This document shows, piece by piece, positions 8,628 through 15,926 of a stretch of 33,647 nt of DNA. Every line of letters begins with the position of its first letter. Positions within the stretch are counted from its first letter, which is position 1. The translations under genes were made by a program, and so were the position numbers. The notes beneath the pieces are model-generated. The model made no database searches. It was not told the DNA's origin and saw nothing but the letters and a program-made list of their open reading frames with translations. The stretch comes from an uncultured Eggerthellaceae bacterium (GTDB lineage: Bacteria; Actinomycetota; Coriobacteriia; Coriobacteriales; Eggerthellaceae), in NCBI GenBank assembly GCA_947564425.1, contig CANOBU010000014.1, forward strand, positions 1 to 33,647, read 5' to 3'.

Positions 8628-8633
8628 TACAAT
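8628..8633 (+). promoter_or_regulatory. -10 box TACAAT placed for a leaderless LuxR-family transcript
   Basis: TACAAT ends 6 bases before the ATG at 8640, which puts the expected transcription start at or next to the A of the start codon. No ribosome-binding sequence precedes the ATG. A leaderless mRNA is therefore likely. No clear -35 box is seen. Confidence 0.45.
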
Positions 8634-8639
8634 GCAACC

Positions 8640-9377
8640 ATGGAACCCCTTCTGGATAGAACCGTGCTGCTGGCGGGATGCCTGGCCGCCTTCCTGACGG
8701 TGCCGGCCGATGCGGCATCGGTGGGACTGCTGTTGGCCGCCTATGCGGTATCGACCGTCGCCTATCTGCTGCCGGAACGGGTGGGCCTGGGATTGCTGCT
8801 GGCCTACCTGGTATTCGCCTGCGCCGTCCCCTTGGCGGCCGTGTTCCTGGCGCCGGTGGTCTATGGCTGCGCCTGCAGCCGCTACCGATGGATGGCCCTT
8901 GCGTGGCTCGCACCCCTTGGGGGCGCCTTCCTGCGCCTTCCCTTGGAATATGCCGCCTTCGCCGCTGCCCTGGGGCTTCTGGCTTGGGCCCTGGGACGCC
9001 GGGCGGCCCAGTTGACGGCGGAACGCCGGCAATCCCGAGTGCTGCGTGATGCCGTGAGGGAGCAGTCGCTGGCTCTGGCCAGGCGCAACCACACGCTGCG
9101 CGATCGGGTGACCGAATTGGAAGACGCCGCCGGGCAATCGATCGAACCCTGGGGCGATGCCGCGGGCCCTTGCCCCGAACTCGCCTTGGACAGCCTGACG
9201 GAGCGCGAATTGGAAATCGCGGCTTTCGTGGCCCGGGGCCTCGACAACAAGGAGATAGCAGCCGCGGTGTTCGCCAGCGAGGGAACCGTCCGCAACCACA
9301 TAAGCGCCATCCTGCAGAAATCGAACCTGCGCAACCGCACCCAGCTGGCCGTAGCCTACCTGAACACGCGCCGCTGA
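8640..9377 (+). CDS. Membrane-anchored LuxR-type transcription regulator without receiver domain
   Basis: A 245-residue protein. Residues 1-119 contain about five hydrophobic membrane segments, 120-165 form an amphipathic, probably coiled-coil linker rich in R, L and E, and 183-245 form a LuxR-type helix-turn-helix (LTERE at 186-190, EIAAAVFASEGTVRNHISAI around 205-224). There is no phospho-receiver and no kinase ATPase domain. The layout resembles the 5-helix sensor half of a DesK-type kinase joined straight to the DNA-binding half of its usual partner. It is divergent from the ABC exporter operon, which it probably controls in response to a membrane or envelope signal. ATG 8640 is the first start in this frame; the ATG at 8632 is out of frame. 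Confidence 0.85.
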   Translation: MEPLLDRTVLLAGCLAAFLTVPADAASVGLLLAAYAVSTVAYLLPERVGLGLLLAYLVFACAVPLAAVFLAPVVYGCACSRYRWMALAWLAPLGGAFLRLPLEYAAFAAALGLLAWALGRRAAQLTAERRQSRVLRDAVREQSLALARRNHTLRDRVTELEDAAGQSIEPWGDAAGPCPELALDSLTERELEIAAFVARGLDNKEIAAAVFASEGTVRNHISAILQKSNLRNRTQLAVAYLNTRR

Positions 9378-9381
9378 CCGG

Positions 9382-9410
9382 TTGACCGCACTCCCTCTTT
9401 GTATTACAAT
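9382..9410 (+). promoter_or_regulatory. Sigma-70-type promoter of the DinJ/PIN operon
   Basis: TTGACC (9382-9387) and TACAAT (9405-9410) are separated by exactly 17 bp. This is one of the two best-matched promoters in the window. It starts only 5 bp after the LuxR stop codon and leads into the antitoxin gene. Confidence 0.75.
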
Positions 9411-9437
9411 ATTACGGCGTTGAAAGGCAGGTTCGCC

Positions 9438-9764
9438 ATGGATGCCATCGTCACCGCACGGGTGCCCGTCGAGATAAAGGACCAGGGCAATAGAATCCTG
9501 AAATCGCTGGGGTTATCGCCGACGGAGCTCATCAATGCGGCTTACCGCTTCGTGCTGGCAGAGAAGAGGCTGCCGCAAGCCGAACCCCTGAACGGGGCTG
9601 CCCGCAAGCAGGGATCCCGCAAGCTGAATGCCTCGCAGAAAGATGCGCTGCGGCGTTCCTTCGAAGCGATGAAACTGGCTGCACCCCTTGAATACCCCAA
9701 CGGGAAGAGCTTCGAAGACCTGCTGAACGATGCGAGGGACGACCGCTATGCGCCTTCTGCTTGA
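9438..9764 (+). CDS. RelB/DinJ-family antitoxin
   Basis: A 108-residue protein whose first 50 residues (ARVPVEIKDQGNRILKSLGL, then SPTELINAAYRFVLAEKRLP) match the ribbon-helix-helix DNA-binding domain of RelB/DinJ antitoxins. The C-terminal part, with GKSFEDLLND, would wrap the toxin. ATG 9438 is chosen because an AGGCAGG ribosome site precedes it and the conserved beta strand begins there; an upstream ATG at 9399 lies inside the promoter. The gene overlaps the PIN toxin start by 17 bases, which is usual for toxin-antitoxin pairs. The antitoxin probably represses its own promoter. Confidence 0.8.
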   Translation: MDAIVTARVPVEIKDQGNRILKSLGLSPTELINAAYRFVLAEKRLPQAEPLNGAARKQGSRKLNASQKDALRRSFEAMKLAAPLEYPNGKSFEDLLNDARDDRYAPSA

Positions 9765-10194
9765 TACCAACATATTGATCGATTTCTACACCCAGCGGGA
9801 GCCTTTCGGGCAAGACGCCCGGAAGCTCGCCATCATGAGCACCTTCGGCGATGCCGACCTGTGGGTATCCGCGAAATCCTTCACCGATATCTTCTATGTG
9901 CTCTCGAAGGACAACGCGGCCGATGACATATACCGAGCATTCGCGGAGAGCTACCGGTACTTCCAATTCTGCAGCGTCGAGGGAGCCGACGTGCAGATGG
10001 CCACCGACCGCGCCTGGCCCGATTTCGAGGACTGCCTGATTGCGATCTGCGCCGAGAAAATCAAAGCCGACTACCTGCTGACCCGCGACAAAACCGGCTT
10101 CGCCGCAAGCACCATCCCCCCGATAAGCCCTGCAGACTTCTTCCAAATGATCGAACGCGACTACAACCTGATCTACGACGAGGTCCCCTTCTAA
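9748..10194 (+). CDS. PIN-domain ribonuclease toxin (VapC-like)
   Basis: A 148-residue PIN-domain protein. It starts MRLLLDTNILIDFY with the first catalytic aspartate at D6; further acidic residues lie at D92/D95 (WPDFEDCLIA) and D114 (LLTRDK). The family cuts RNA, often tRNA or rRNA, with Mg2+ or Mn2+. ATG 9748 is preceded by GAGGGA at good spacing; an in-frame ATG at 9730 would add six residues of poor fit. It overlaps the antitoxin gene. PIN toxins are most often paired with VapB, so a DinJ/RelB-like partner is a less usual pairing. Confidence 0.82.
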   Translation: MRLLLDTNILIDFYTQREPFGQDARKLAIMSTFGDADLWVSAKSFTDIFYVLSKDNAADDIYRAFAESYRYFQFCSVEGADVQMATDRAWPDFEDCLIAICAEKIKADYLLTRDKTGFAASTIPPISPADFFQMIERDYNLIYDEVPF

Positions 10195-10230
10195 CCCGAC
10201 CCCCGCCTGTAAGGCATAACCTATCTCAAT

Positions 10231-10412
10231 AACCCGCCAGCGAGATTCAGCCTGCAACGGGCCCCGGGGAAGCGGCGGGACCGGCGAGGGGTGGGCACCG
10301 CTTGCGCAGGCGCTGGTTCAACACCAAACAACCCGCCAGCGAGATTCAGCCTGCGATGCGCCCCGCCGCCGCGGAAGGGCCTGGGAGGGGTTGCGGCCGC
10401 TTGCGCAGGCGC
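10231..10412. repeat. Two imperfect tandem copies of a repeat with 99-bp period
   Basis: A 25-bp sequence beginning AACCCGCCAGCGAGATTCAG occurs exactly at 10231-10255 and 10330-10354. The 16-bp sequence CCGCTTGCGCAGGCGC occurs exactly at 10298-10313 and 10397-10412, again 99 bp apart. Between them the units differ but keep a G/C-rich GCCCCG...GAGGGG core. No reading frame of coding quality is present. The 10195-10503 gap (309 bp) between the convergent PIN and sufU genes contains only this repeat and the overlapping inverted repeat. Confidence 0.8.
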
Positions 10413-10500
10413 GGACAGACAAACAGGAAGGTTCGAGCCATCGCGCCGAGCAGCTGTAGGCCGCAGCCCCTCCCAGGCCCTTCCGCGGCGGCGGGGCGCA
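10357..10500. repeat. 42-bp inverted repeat with one mismatch downstream of sufU
   Basis: Bases 10357-10398 and 10459-10500 are inverse complements at 41 of 42 positions (the single mismatch is T/C at 10391), separated by 60 bases. The arm includes GCCCCGCCGCCGCGGAAGGG. The right arm ends 3 bases before the TAA of sufU, and the left arm is part of the second tandem unit. No T-run follows, so any terminator role would not be of the classical type. Confidence 0.85.
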
Positions 10501-10503
10501 CCG

Positions 10504-10929
10504 TTACAGGATGTTGTCGAGCGTCCTCCAGGCAAGCTCGGCGCATTTCACACGGGCGGGCATGCGCGAGATAGACTGCAGCTGGTAGGCCTCGTCGAGG
10601 TCCTCCACCTCGTCCGGCGACAGCTCATCGCCCTGGATCATGCGCACGAACAGCCCGCTGAGGCGCTTGGCCTCTTCCACCGTCTCGCCGGTGATCAGCT
10701 CGGCCATGATATCGGCCGAAGCCTGGGAAACCGCGCAGCCCGATCCCACGAAGGCGGCCTCCTCGATGGTGGAGCCGTCGTCGGACAGGCGCAGCTTCAG
10801 CGTCATCTCGTCGCCGCAGCTGGGGTTCACCCCCTCGTGCTCGTGGGTGAAGTCGTCCATATCGTACTTGTAGTCGGGATGGGCATTGTGCTCCATCAGG
10901 GCTGCGGTGTATATAGCATCATTGGCCAT
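10504..10929 (-). CDS. sufU: SufU zinc-dependent sulfur-transfer protein
   Basis: A 141-residue member of the SufU/IscU-like family. Ligand residues are all present: C38 and D40 in NPSCGD, C65 in GSGCAVSQAS and C129 in RVKCAELAW. In Gram-positive bacteria SufU takes the persulfide sulfur from SufS and passes it to the SufBCD scaffold. The zinc-site Asp and the insertion typical of SufU, rather than IscU, are visible. ATG 10929 has GGAG 8 bases upstream and overlaps the sufS stop by 11 bases; the earlier in-frame ATG at 10947 lacks support. It is the last gene of the suf operon, followed at once by the large inverted repeat. Confidence 0.93.
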   Translation of the reverse strand: MANDAIYTAALMEHNAHPDYKYDMDDFTHEHEGVNPSCGDEMTLKLRLSDDGSTIEEAAFVGSGCAVSQASADIMAELITGETVEEAKRLSGLFVRMIQGDELSPDEVEDLDEAYQLQSISRMPARVKCAELAWRTLDNIL

Positions 10930-12232
10930 GGAACATACTCCAAACATGGTTGAGGCCGTCGATCAGGCGGTCGATATCGGCAGAATCGTTATAGAAGGCG
11001 AACGACGCCCGGCAACAGGAATCGATGCCCAGGAAATCCAGCAGCGGCTGGGCGCAATGGTGCCCGGCGCGGATGGCCACGTTGTCCATATCCAGGATGC
11101 TGGCCACATCGTGAGGATGCACGGTGCAGACGTTGAAGCTGATCACCCCGTGGTGGGCCGCGGGATCGGCAGGCCCGATGATGCGCACGAAATCGAGCTC
11201 GGCCAAGCGGCGCATGCACTGAGCCACCAGGGCCTTCTCCCGCGCCTCCATCGCCGGATAACCGACGGATTCCACGTAGCTCAGCGCCGCATCCAGCCCG
11301 TAGATGCCGGCGGCATCCTGGGTGCCTGCCTCGAACTTCTCGGGAACGGGAGCCCAGACAGCCGTCTGCTCCGTCACGGCATCGATCATCTCGCCGCCGG
11401 TGAGGAACGGCGGCATGGCCTCCAGCAGCTCATGGCGCCCCCACAGCACGCCCACGCCCATGGGCCCGAATATCTTATGCCCCGAGAACGCGAAGAAATC
11501 GCAGCCCAGGTCGTTCACATCCACCGGGAAATGGGGCACCGACTGGGCGCCGTCCACGATCATAGCCGCCCCGAACTCATGGGCGATCTTCCCCATCAGC
11601 TTCACATCGTTCGCCACACCCAGCACATTGGACACGTGGGCAGCCGACACGATCTTGGTCTTGGGGCCGATCTTCGCCCGCATCTCATCCTCGGAGATGA
11701 CCCCTTGGTCGTCCGGATACATATAGACCAGCTCGGCCCCGGCGGCACGGCACGCCTGCTGCCAGGGAATCAGGTTGGAGTGATGCTCCATGATGGTGAT
11801 GCACACCTCGTCGCCGGGCTTCAGCACCAGGGAACCGTAGGAATAGGCCAGCAGGTTCAGCGCCTCGGAGGTATTGCGGCAGAACACGATATCGCAGGCA
11901 TCCTTCTTGCCGTCCAGGCCGATGAAGCGCGCCACATGGGCCCGCGCGTTATCGATGGCCTCGGTGGCCTGCACCGACAGGTCGTAGAGGCCCCGCAGGG
12001 CGTTGGCGTTCATCTCCTCGTAGAACGAACGCTGGGCATCCAGCACCGCCGCAGGCCGCTGGGCCGTGGCCGCGCTGTCCAGGAAGGCGAGGTCGGGCTT
12101 GGTAGCCAGAAGCGGGAAATCCTTCTTGTAGGGCGAGGCGGCCAAAGCCGATGCCTTCGCATCGCGGCTCTGCCATTCCGCGCGGCCGTCGGCCGTCAGC
12201 ATATCCTCGCCGTGCAGCGTGCGATTCGCCAT
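10919..12232 (-). CDS. sufS: SufS cysteine desulfurase
   Basis: A 437-residue fold-type I PLP enzyme that removes sulfur from cysteine to give alanine and an enzyme persulfide. K253 in FSGHKIFGP is the PLP lysine, DGAQSVPH at about 227-234 holds the cofactor ring, and C393 in RAGHHCAQPL is the persulfide cysteine of group II desulfurases. The first 30 residues are a short extension compared with most SufS proteins. The gene begins one base after the sufD stop (TAG-C-ATG), which shows translational coupling. Its product donates sulfur to SufU, encoded next. Confidence 0.95.
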   Translation of the reverse strand: MANRTLHGEDMLTADGRAEWQSRDAKASALAASPYKKDFPLLATKPDLAFLDSAATAQRPAAVLDAQRSFYEEMNANALRGLYDLSVQATEAIDNARAHVARFIGLDGKKDACDIVFCRNTSEALNLLAYSYGSLVLKPGDEVCITIMEHHSNLIPWQQACRAAGAELVYMYPDDQGVISEDEMRAKIGPKTKIVSAAHVSNVLGVANDVKLMGKIAHEFGAAMIVDGAQSVPHFPVDVNDLGCDFFAFSGHKIFGPMGVGVLWGRHELLEAMPPFLTGGEMIDAVTEQTAVWAPVPEKFEAGTQDAAGIYGLDAALSYVESVGYPAMEAREKALVAQCMRRLAELDFVRIIGPADPAAHHGVISFNVCTVHPHDVASILDMDNVAIRAGHHCAQPLLDFLGIDSCCRASFAFYNDSADIDRLIDGLNHVWSMFHGQ

Positions 12233-12233
12233 G

Positions 12234-13526
12234 CTATGCCTCCTCGTCGAACAGGTCGGAGAAGCCCGGCTTCAACCGATTGCCATAGGAAAGGGCCGCC
12301 TGGCGGGCCCGGTCGTCTGCCGCATCGAGCACCGCCTGCTCTGCCAGGGCGCTCACGAACATGCGCTCGGCCGCCTCTTGGGACAGGCCGCGGCTGGCCA
12401 GGTAGAACAGCTGCTCCTCGCGAACATGCCCGATGGTGGCCCCGTGGTTGCCGGCCACATCGTCCTCGTTGCACAGCAGCGTGGGCACCGTCTTGTTGCG
12501 CACGCCCTCGTCCACCAGAAGCACCGTCTCGTTCTCGGAACCCTCGGAGCCGCAGCAGCCGCGCACGAAATCGATGGTGCCCCGCAGGCACTTGCTGCTG
12601 GCGCCCGCCAGCACGCCGTTAGCTGCCAGGCTGCTTTCGGTCTTGCGCCCGTGCTGGCGCACGATGTAGTTGAAATCGCGCTGCTGGTCGCCCTGGCCCA
12701 GATAGCGCGTATCGATGGTCAGATTCGATTGGTCACCCCGCAGATCGCAGGCCAAGCCGGTGTAAGAGGACCGGGCCCCCAGGACCGTCTGGCGCACATC
12801 GATGCGCCCGTTTTCGGCGGCGAACAGGGCCATATCGTCGATGTCCACGGCGCCATCGCACAGGGCCTGCAGGCGGGTGACGGAAACCTTCGCCCCCTCG
12901 TCGGCGAACACCCGGATGGTCGAACCCGCCACGGCGTTCTGCAGCTCCACGGCACCGTCGGCGCATTCCACCACCACCGACAGGTCCAGCACGGCGCCCT
13001 CGCCGGCTATGGCATCGACGGCCGCCACGCTGACGGCATCGGCCACGGCGCTTACCACCACCTGGGCGCTCACCGTCTGGCCCGGGTCCGCGTTCACCAC
13101 CACGCGGTCGCCGGCCGCATAGCGCAGGTAGGCCGCCACCTCGTCGTCGACCCCGTGCTCGAAGGCATCCACCAGGGAGCGGGCCTCGGCCACGGCATCG
13201 GCGGTTTCCTGGTAGGTCGACCGCGCCGTGCCGCCGTAGGTAGCCCCGGCCTCGGCCTCCCGGGCCTCCTCCAAAACCGCCACCTCGGCCGCCGTGGGCT
13301 CCGGATGGGTGGCCTCCCAGCGCTCCTGGGCATCGGCCAGGGCGTTTTCGAACTCGTCGGCCGCACCCCGGGCCAACCAGGGTTCGCTCACCTCCACGCA
13401 GGGGGCCAGGGCCAGGCCGGCGGGAATCTGTATGCGCGCATCGTTCATCTGAAGGTAGTGCCAGGTGATGGCCGGCATCTGACTGGCACCGATGAAGTCC
13501 ATGGCTGTGGTTTCCTTGGCTGCCAT
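12234..13526 (-). CDS. sufD: SufD subunit of the Fe-S assembly scaffold
   Basis: A 430-residue protein that pairs with SufB in the SufBC2D scaffold. The C-terminal half has the right-handed beta-helix character of the family and the motif GNHGATIGHV (conserved His region), followed by EEQLFYLASRGLSQEAAERM, close to the matching segment of SufB. The N-terminal half is divergent and alanine/glutamate-rich. The start is ATG 13526, which shares one base with the sufB stop (TAATG); an open frame continues upstream but lies inside sufB. Assembly acts in the cytoplasm with SufC as ATPase. Confidence 0.9.
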   Translation of the reverse strand: MAAKETTAMDFIGASQMPAITWHYLQMNDARIQIPAGLALAPCVEVSEPWLARGAADEFENALADAQERWEATHPEPTAAEVAVLEEAREAEAGATYGGTARSTYQETADAVAEARSLVDAFEHGVDDEVAAYLRYAAGDRVVVNADPGQTVSAQVVVSAVADAVSVAAVDAIAGEGAVLDLSVVVECADGAVELQNAVAGSTIRVFADEGAKVSVTRLQALCDGAVDIDDMALFAAENGRIDVRQTVLGARSSYTGLACDLRGDQSNLTIDTRYLGQGDQQRDFNYIVRQHGRKTESSLAANGVLAGASSKCLRGTIDFVRGCCGSEGSENETVLLVDEGVRNKTVPTLLCNEDDVAGNHGATIGHVREEQLFYLASRGLSQEAAERMFVSALAEQAVLDAADDRARQAALSYGNRLKPGFSDLFDEEA

Positions 13527-14938
13527 TACCCGATCGCCCCCTCCATCTCGAGCTTGATCAAGTTGTTCATCTCCACCGCGTATTCCAACGGCAGCTCCTT
13601 GCTGATGGGCTCGGCGAAGCCGTTCACTATCATGGTGCGGGCCTCTTCCTCGGAGATGCCGCGGCTCATCAGATAGAACACTTTGTCGTCGCCGATGCGC
13701 CCGATGGTGGCCTCGTGGCCTATGTCCACGCTCTTGCAGCGGATGTCCATGGCGGGGATGGTATCGGAGCGGCTGCGGTCGTCCAGCATGAGCGACTGGC
13801 ACGACACCGTGCAGCGGGAGCCCGCAGCCTTCGGCGTGGCCACCACCGAGCTGCGGAACGTCTGGATGCCGCCGTCCTTCGAGATGCCCTTGGTCTCCAC
13901 CGAGGCGGAGGTGTCGGGCGCGCCCAGCACCACCTTGCAGCCGGTGTCGAGGTTCTGACCGCGGCCGGCGAAGGTGATGCCCGTGAACGACGATTGCGAC
14001 TTGCGACCGGCCAGGATGGACATCGGGTACAGGTAGCCCACATGCGACCCGAAGGACCCGCTGATCCATTCGATGGAGCCCTCCTCGTCGCAGCGGGCCC
14101 GCTTGGTGTTCAGGTTGTACATGTTCTTCGACCAGTTCTCGATGGTCGAGTAGCGCAGGTGCGCCCGCTTGCCCACGAACAGCTCCACGGCGCCGGCATG
14201 CAGGTTGGCCACGTTGTACTTCGGGGCCGAGCAGCCCTCGATGAAGTGCAGGTCGGCGTCGTCCTCCACGATGATCAGCGTGTGCTCGAACTGGCCGGCC
14301 CCCTTCGCATTCAGCCGGAAATAGCTCTGCAGCGGATAGTCCAGCTTCACGCCCTTGGGCACGTAGACGAAGGAGCCGCCGGACCATACCGCGCCGTGCA
14401 GGGCGGCGAACTTGTGGTCGGTGGGCGGGATGAGCGTCATGAACTTCTGCCGGATGAGGTCGGCGTACTCGCCTTCCAGGGCCTCTTCGATACCGGAGTA
14501 CACGATGCCCATCTGCGCGGCGCTGTCCTGCATGGAATGGTAGACCAGCTCGGAATCGTACTGGGCCCCCACGCCGGCCAGGTACTCGCGCTCGGCCGAG
14601 GGGATGCCCAGGCGGTCGAAGGTGTCCTTGATATTGTCGGGCACGCTCTCCCAATCGGATTGCTGGTCGGTGTCTGGCTTCACGTAGGTCACGATGTGGT
14701 CCATGTCCAGCCCTTCGATGGAAGGGCCCCAATCGGGGATGGGCATGCTGTTGTATACCTCGAGGGACGTCAGCCGGTGCTGCAGCATCCAATCGGGCTC
14801 GTTCTTGCGCTCGGATATCTCGCGGACTATCTCGGGGGTCAGGCCCTCGTTCTTGCGGTCGGCGGCGGCATCTTCGTTGCGGAAGTCGTAGAGGCTCCGG
14901 TCGATGTCCTCGACGTAGGTGCGTTTCTTCTCGGCCAT
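13526..14938 (-). CDS. sufB: SufB subunit of the Fe-S assembly scaffold
   Basis: A 470-residue protein matching SufB over its whole length. Recognisable stretches are GVKLDYPLQSYFRLN, HFIEGCSAPKY, SGSFGSHVGYLYP, and the C-terminal DIRCKSVDIGHEATIGRI containing the conserved cysteine that receives sulfur. SufB is the core on which the cluster is built with SufD and SufC. ATG 14938 begins the conserved MAEKKRTYVED; only a weak ribosome site (AGTAGG) precedes it, 10 bases after the sufC stop, so coupling to sufC is likely. Confidence 0.95.
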   Translation of the reverse strand: MAEKKRTYVEDIDRSLYDFRNEDAAADRKNEGLTPEIVREISERKNEPDWMLQHRLTSLEVYNSMPIPDWGPSIEGLDMDHIVTYVKPDTDQQSDWESVPDNIKDTFDRLGIPSAEREYLAGVGAQYDSELVYHSMQDSAAQMGIVYSGIEEALEGEYADLIRQKFMTLIPPTDHKFAALHGAVWSGGSFVYVPKGVKLDYPLQSYFRLNAKGAGQFEHTLIIVEDDADLHFIEGCSAPKYNVANLHAGAVELFVGKRAHLRYSTIENWSKNMYNLNTKRARCDEEGSIEWISGSFGSHVGYLYPMSILAGRKSQSSFTGITFAGRGQNLDTGCKVVLGAPDTSASVETKGISKDGGIQTFRSSVVATPKAAGSRCTVSCQSLMLDDRSRSDTIPAMDIRCKSVDIGHEATIGRIGDDKVFYLMSRGISEEEARTMIVNGFAEPISKELPLEYAVEMNNLIKLEMEGAIG

Positions 14939-14948
14939 GGCGATGCGC

Positions 14949-15725
14949 CTACTTCGCCGAAGCCTGCTGGGCCGCAAGCTCGTTCTCGTATTCCTCGAAG
15001 CCGTTCGCATCGATCCGGTCGATCAGCGACGCCGGCCCCTGGGCCACCATATGGCCCTGCACCATCACATGCACCTCGTCCACCTGCAGGTGCTCCAGGA
15101 TGCGCGTGTTGTGGGTGATGATAAGCAGCGTGCCGTCGCAGCGCTCGCGGTACAGCTCCATGCCCCGCGACACCACCGACAGCGCGTCCACATCCAGGCC
15201 CGAATCGGTCTCGTCCAGAATGGCCAGCTTCGGCTGCAATAACAGCAGCTGCAGCATCTCCACCTTCTTCTTCTCGCCGCCGGAAAAGCCCACGCCCAGC
15301 TCGCGGTTCAGGTAGGACTTGTCCATGTCCAGCTCGTCGGCCAGCTCGGCGATCCTCTTCTTGAACTCCTTGTTCTTCATCTTCATGCCCTCGCGGCCCT
15401 CGATGGCGGCGCGCAGGAAGCTGGAAAGGGGCACGCCGGGGATCTCCACCGGCGCCTGGAAGCTGAGGAACAGCCCCAGGCGGCTGCGCTTATCCGGCGA
15501 CAGATCGGTGATGTTCCGGCCGTCGAAGAGCACCTCCCCGCCGGTGACGTCATAGACGGGGTCGCCCATGATCACATGGCCCAGGGTGGATTTCCCGGCA
15601 CCGTTGGGGCCCATGAGCACATGCACCTGCCCTTGGGGGATATCCAGATCGATGTCGAACAGGATGGGTTTCTGGTCCACCGAAGCCGACAGGCCCCGGC
15701 AGCTAAGCAACGGGTTGCTCGTCAT
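14949..15725 (-). CDS. sufC: SufC ATPase of the Fe-S assembly scaffold
   Basis: A 258-residue ABC-type ATPase that drives SufBCD. Walker A GPNGAGKST is at 39-47, signature FSGGEKKK at 147-154 and Walker B with DETDSGLDVD at 171-180; the last two are hallmarks of SufC rather than transport ATPases. It is the first gene of the operon, which runs sufC, sufB, sufD, sufS, sufU. A TGCTACATT extended -10 lies 83 bp upstream. No SufR, IscR or SufA gene is adjacent. Confidence 0.96.
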   Translation of the reverse strand: MTSNPLLSCRGLSASVDQKPILFDIDLDIPQGQVHVLMGPNGAGKSTLGHVIMGDPVYDVTGGEVLFDGRNITDLSPDKRSRLGLFLSFQAPVEIPGVPLSSFLRAAIEGREGMKMKNKEFKKRIAELADELDMDKSYLNRELGVGFSGGEKKKVEMLQLLLLQPKLAILDETDSGLDVDALSVVSRGMELYRERCDGTLLIITHNTRILEHLQVDEVHVMVQGHMVAQGPASLIDRIDANGFEEYENELAAQQASAK

Positions 15726-15807
15726 GATGGTTCCTATTCCTCTGGTTGGCGGCAGCGCCTCCGATACGTCGTTTGCGCCTTGCCGCCGTTCTCTTTTCTC
15801 GGGGGTT

Positions 15808-15816
15808 AATGTAGCA
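15808..15816 (-). promoter_or_regulatory. Extended -10 promoter for the suf operon
   Basis: The minus strand reads TGCTACATT in the 201-bp gap between the ABC-F gene and sufC. No good -35 box is visible at 16-18 bp. No palindromic operator or terminator was recognised in the rest of this gap. Confidence 0.4.
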
Positions 15817-15926
15817 CATCGGCCCGGGCGGATACGCGGAAGAGCCGGAGGGGCGGCCCGATGCGGCGAACCGTTGAGATTCTGTAATAAACCGTTGCGC
15901 TCGGAAGCGGCGCTGCGGGCGGAAGG

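Noticed and set aside
7518-9299. Long 593-codon version of the exporter ATPase
   Set aside because: The extension runs through the divergent control region and antisense to the LuxR gene; conserved ABC sequence and the AAGGAG ribosome site fix the start at 8453.
10231-10412. Possible CRISPR array from the repeated 25-bp block
   Set aside because: Only two copies, the 74-bp interval is itself partly repeated, and no cas gene is nearby.
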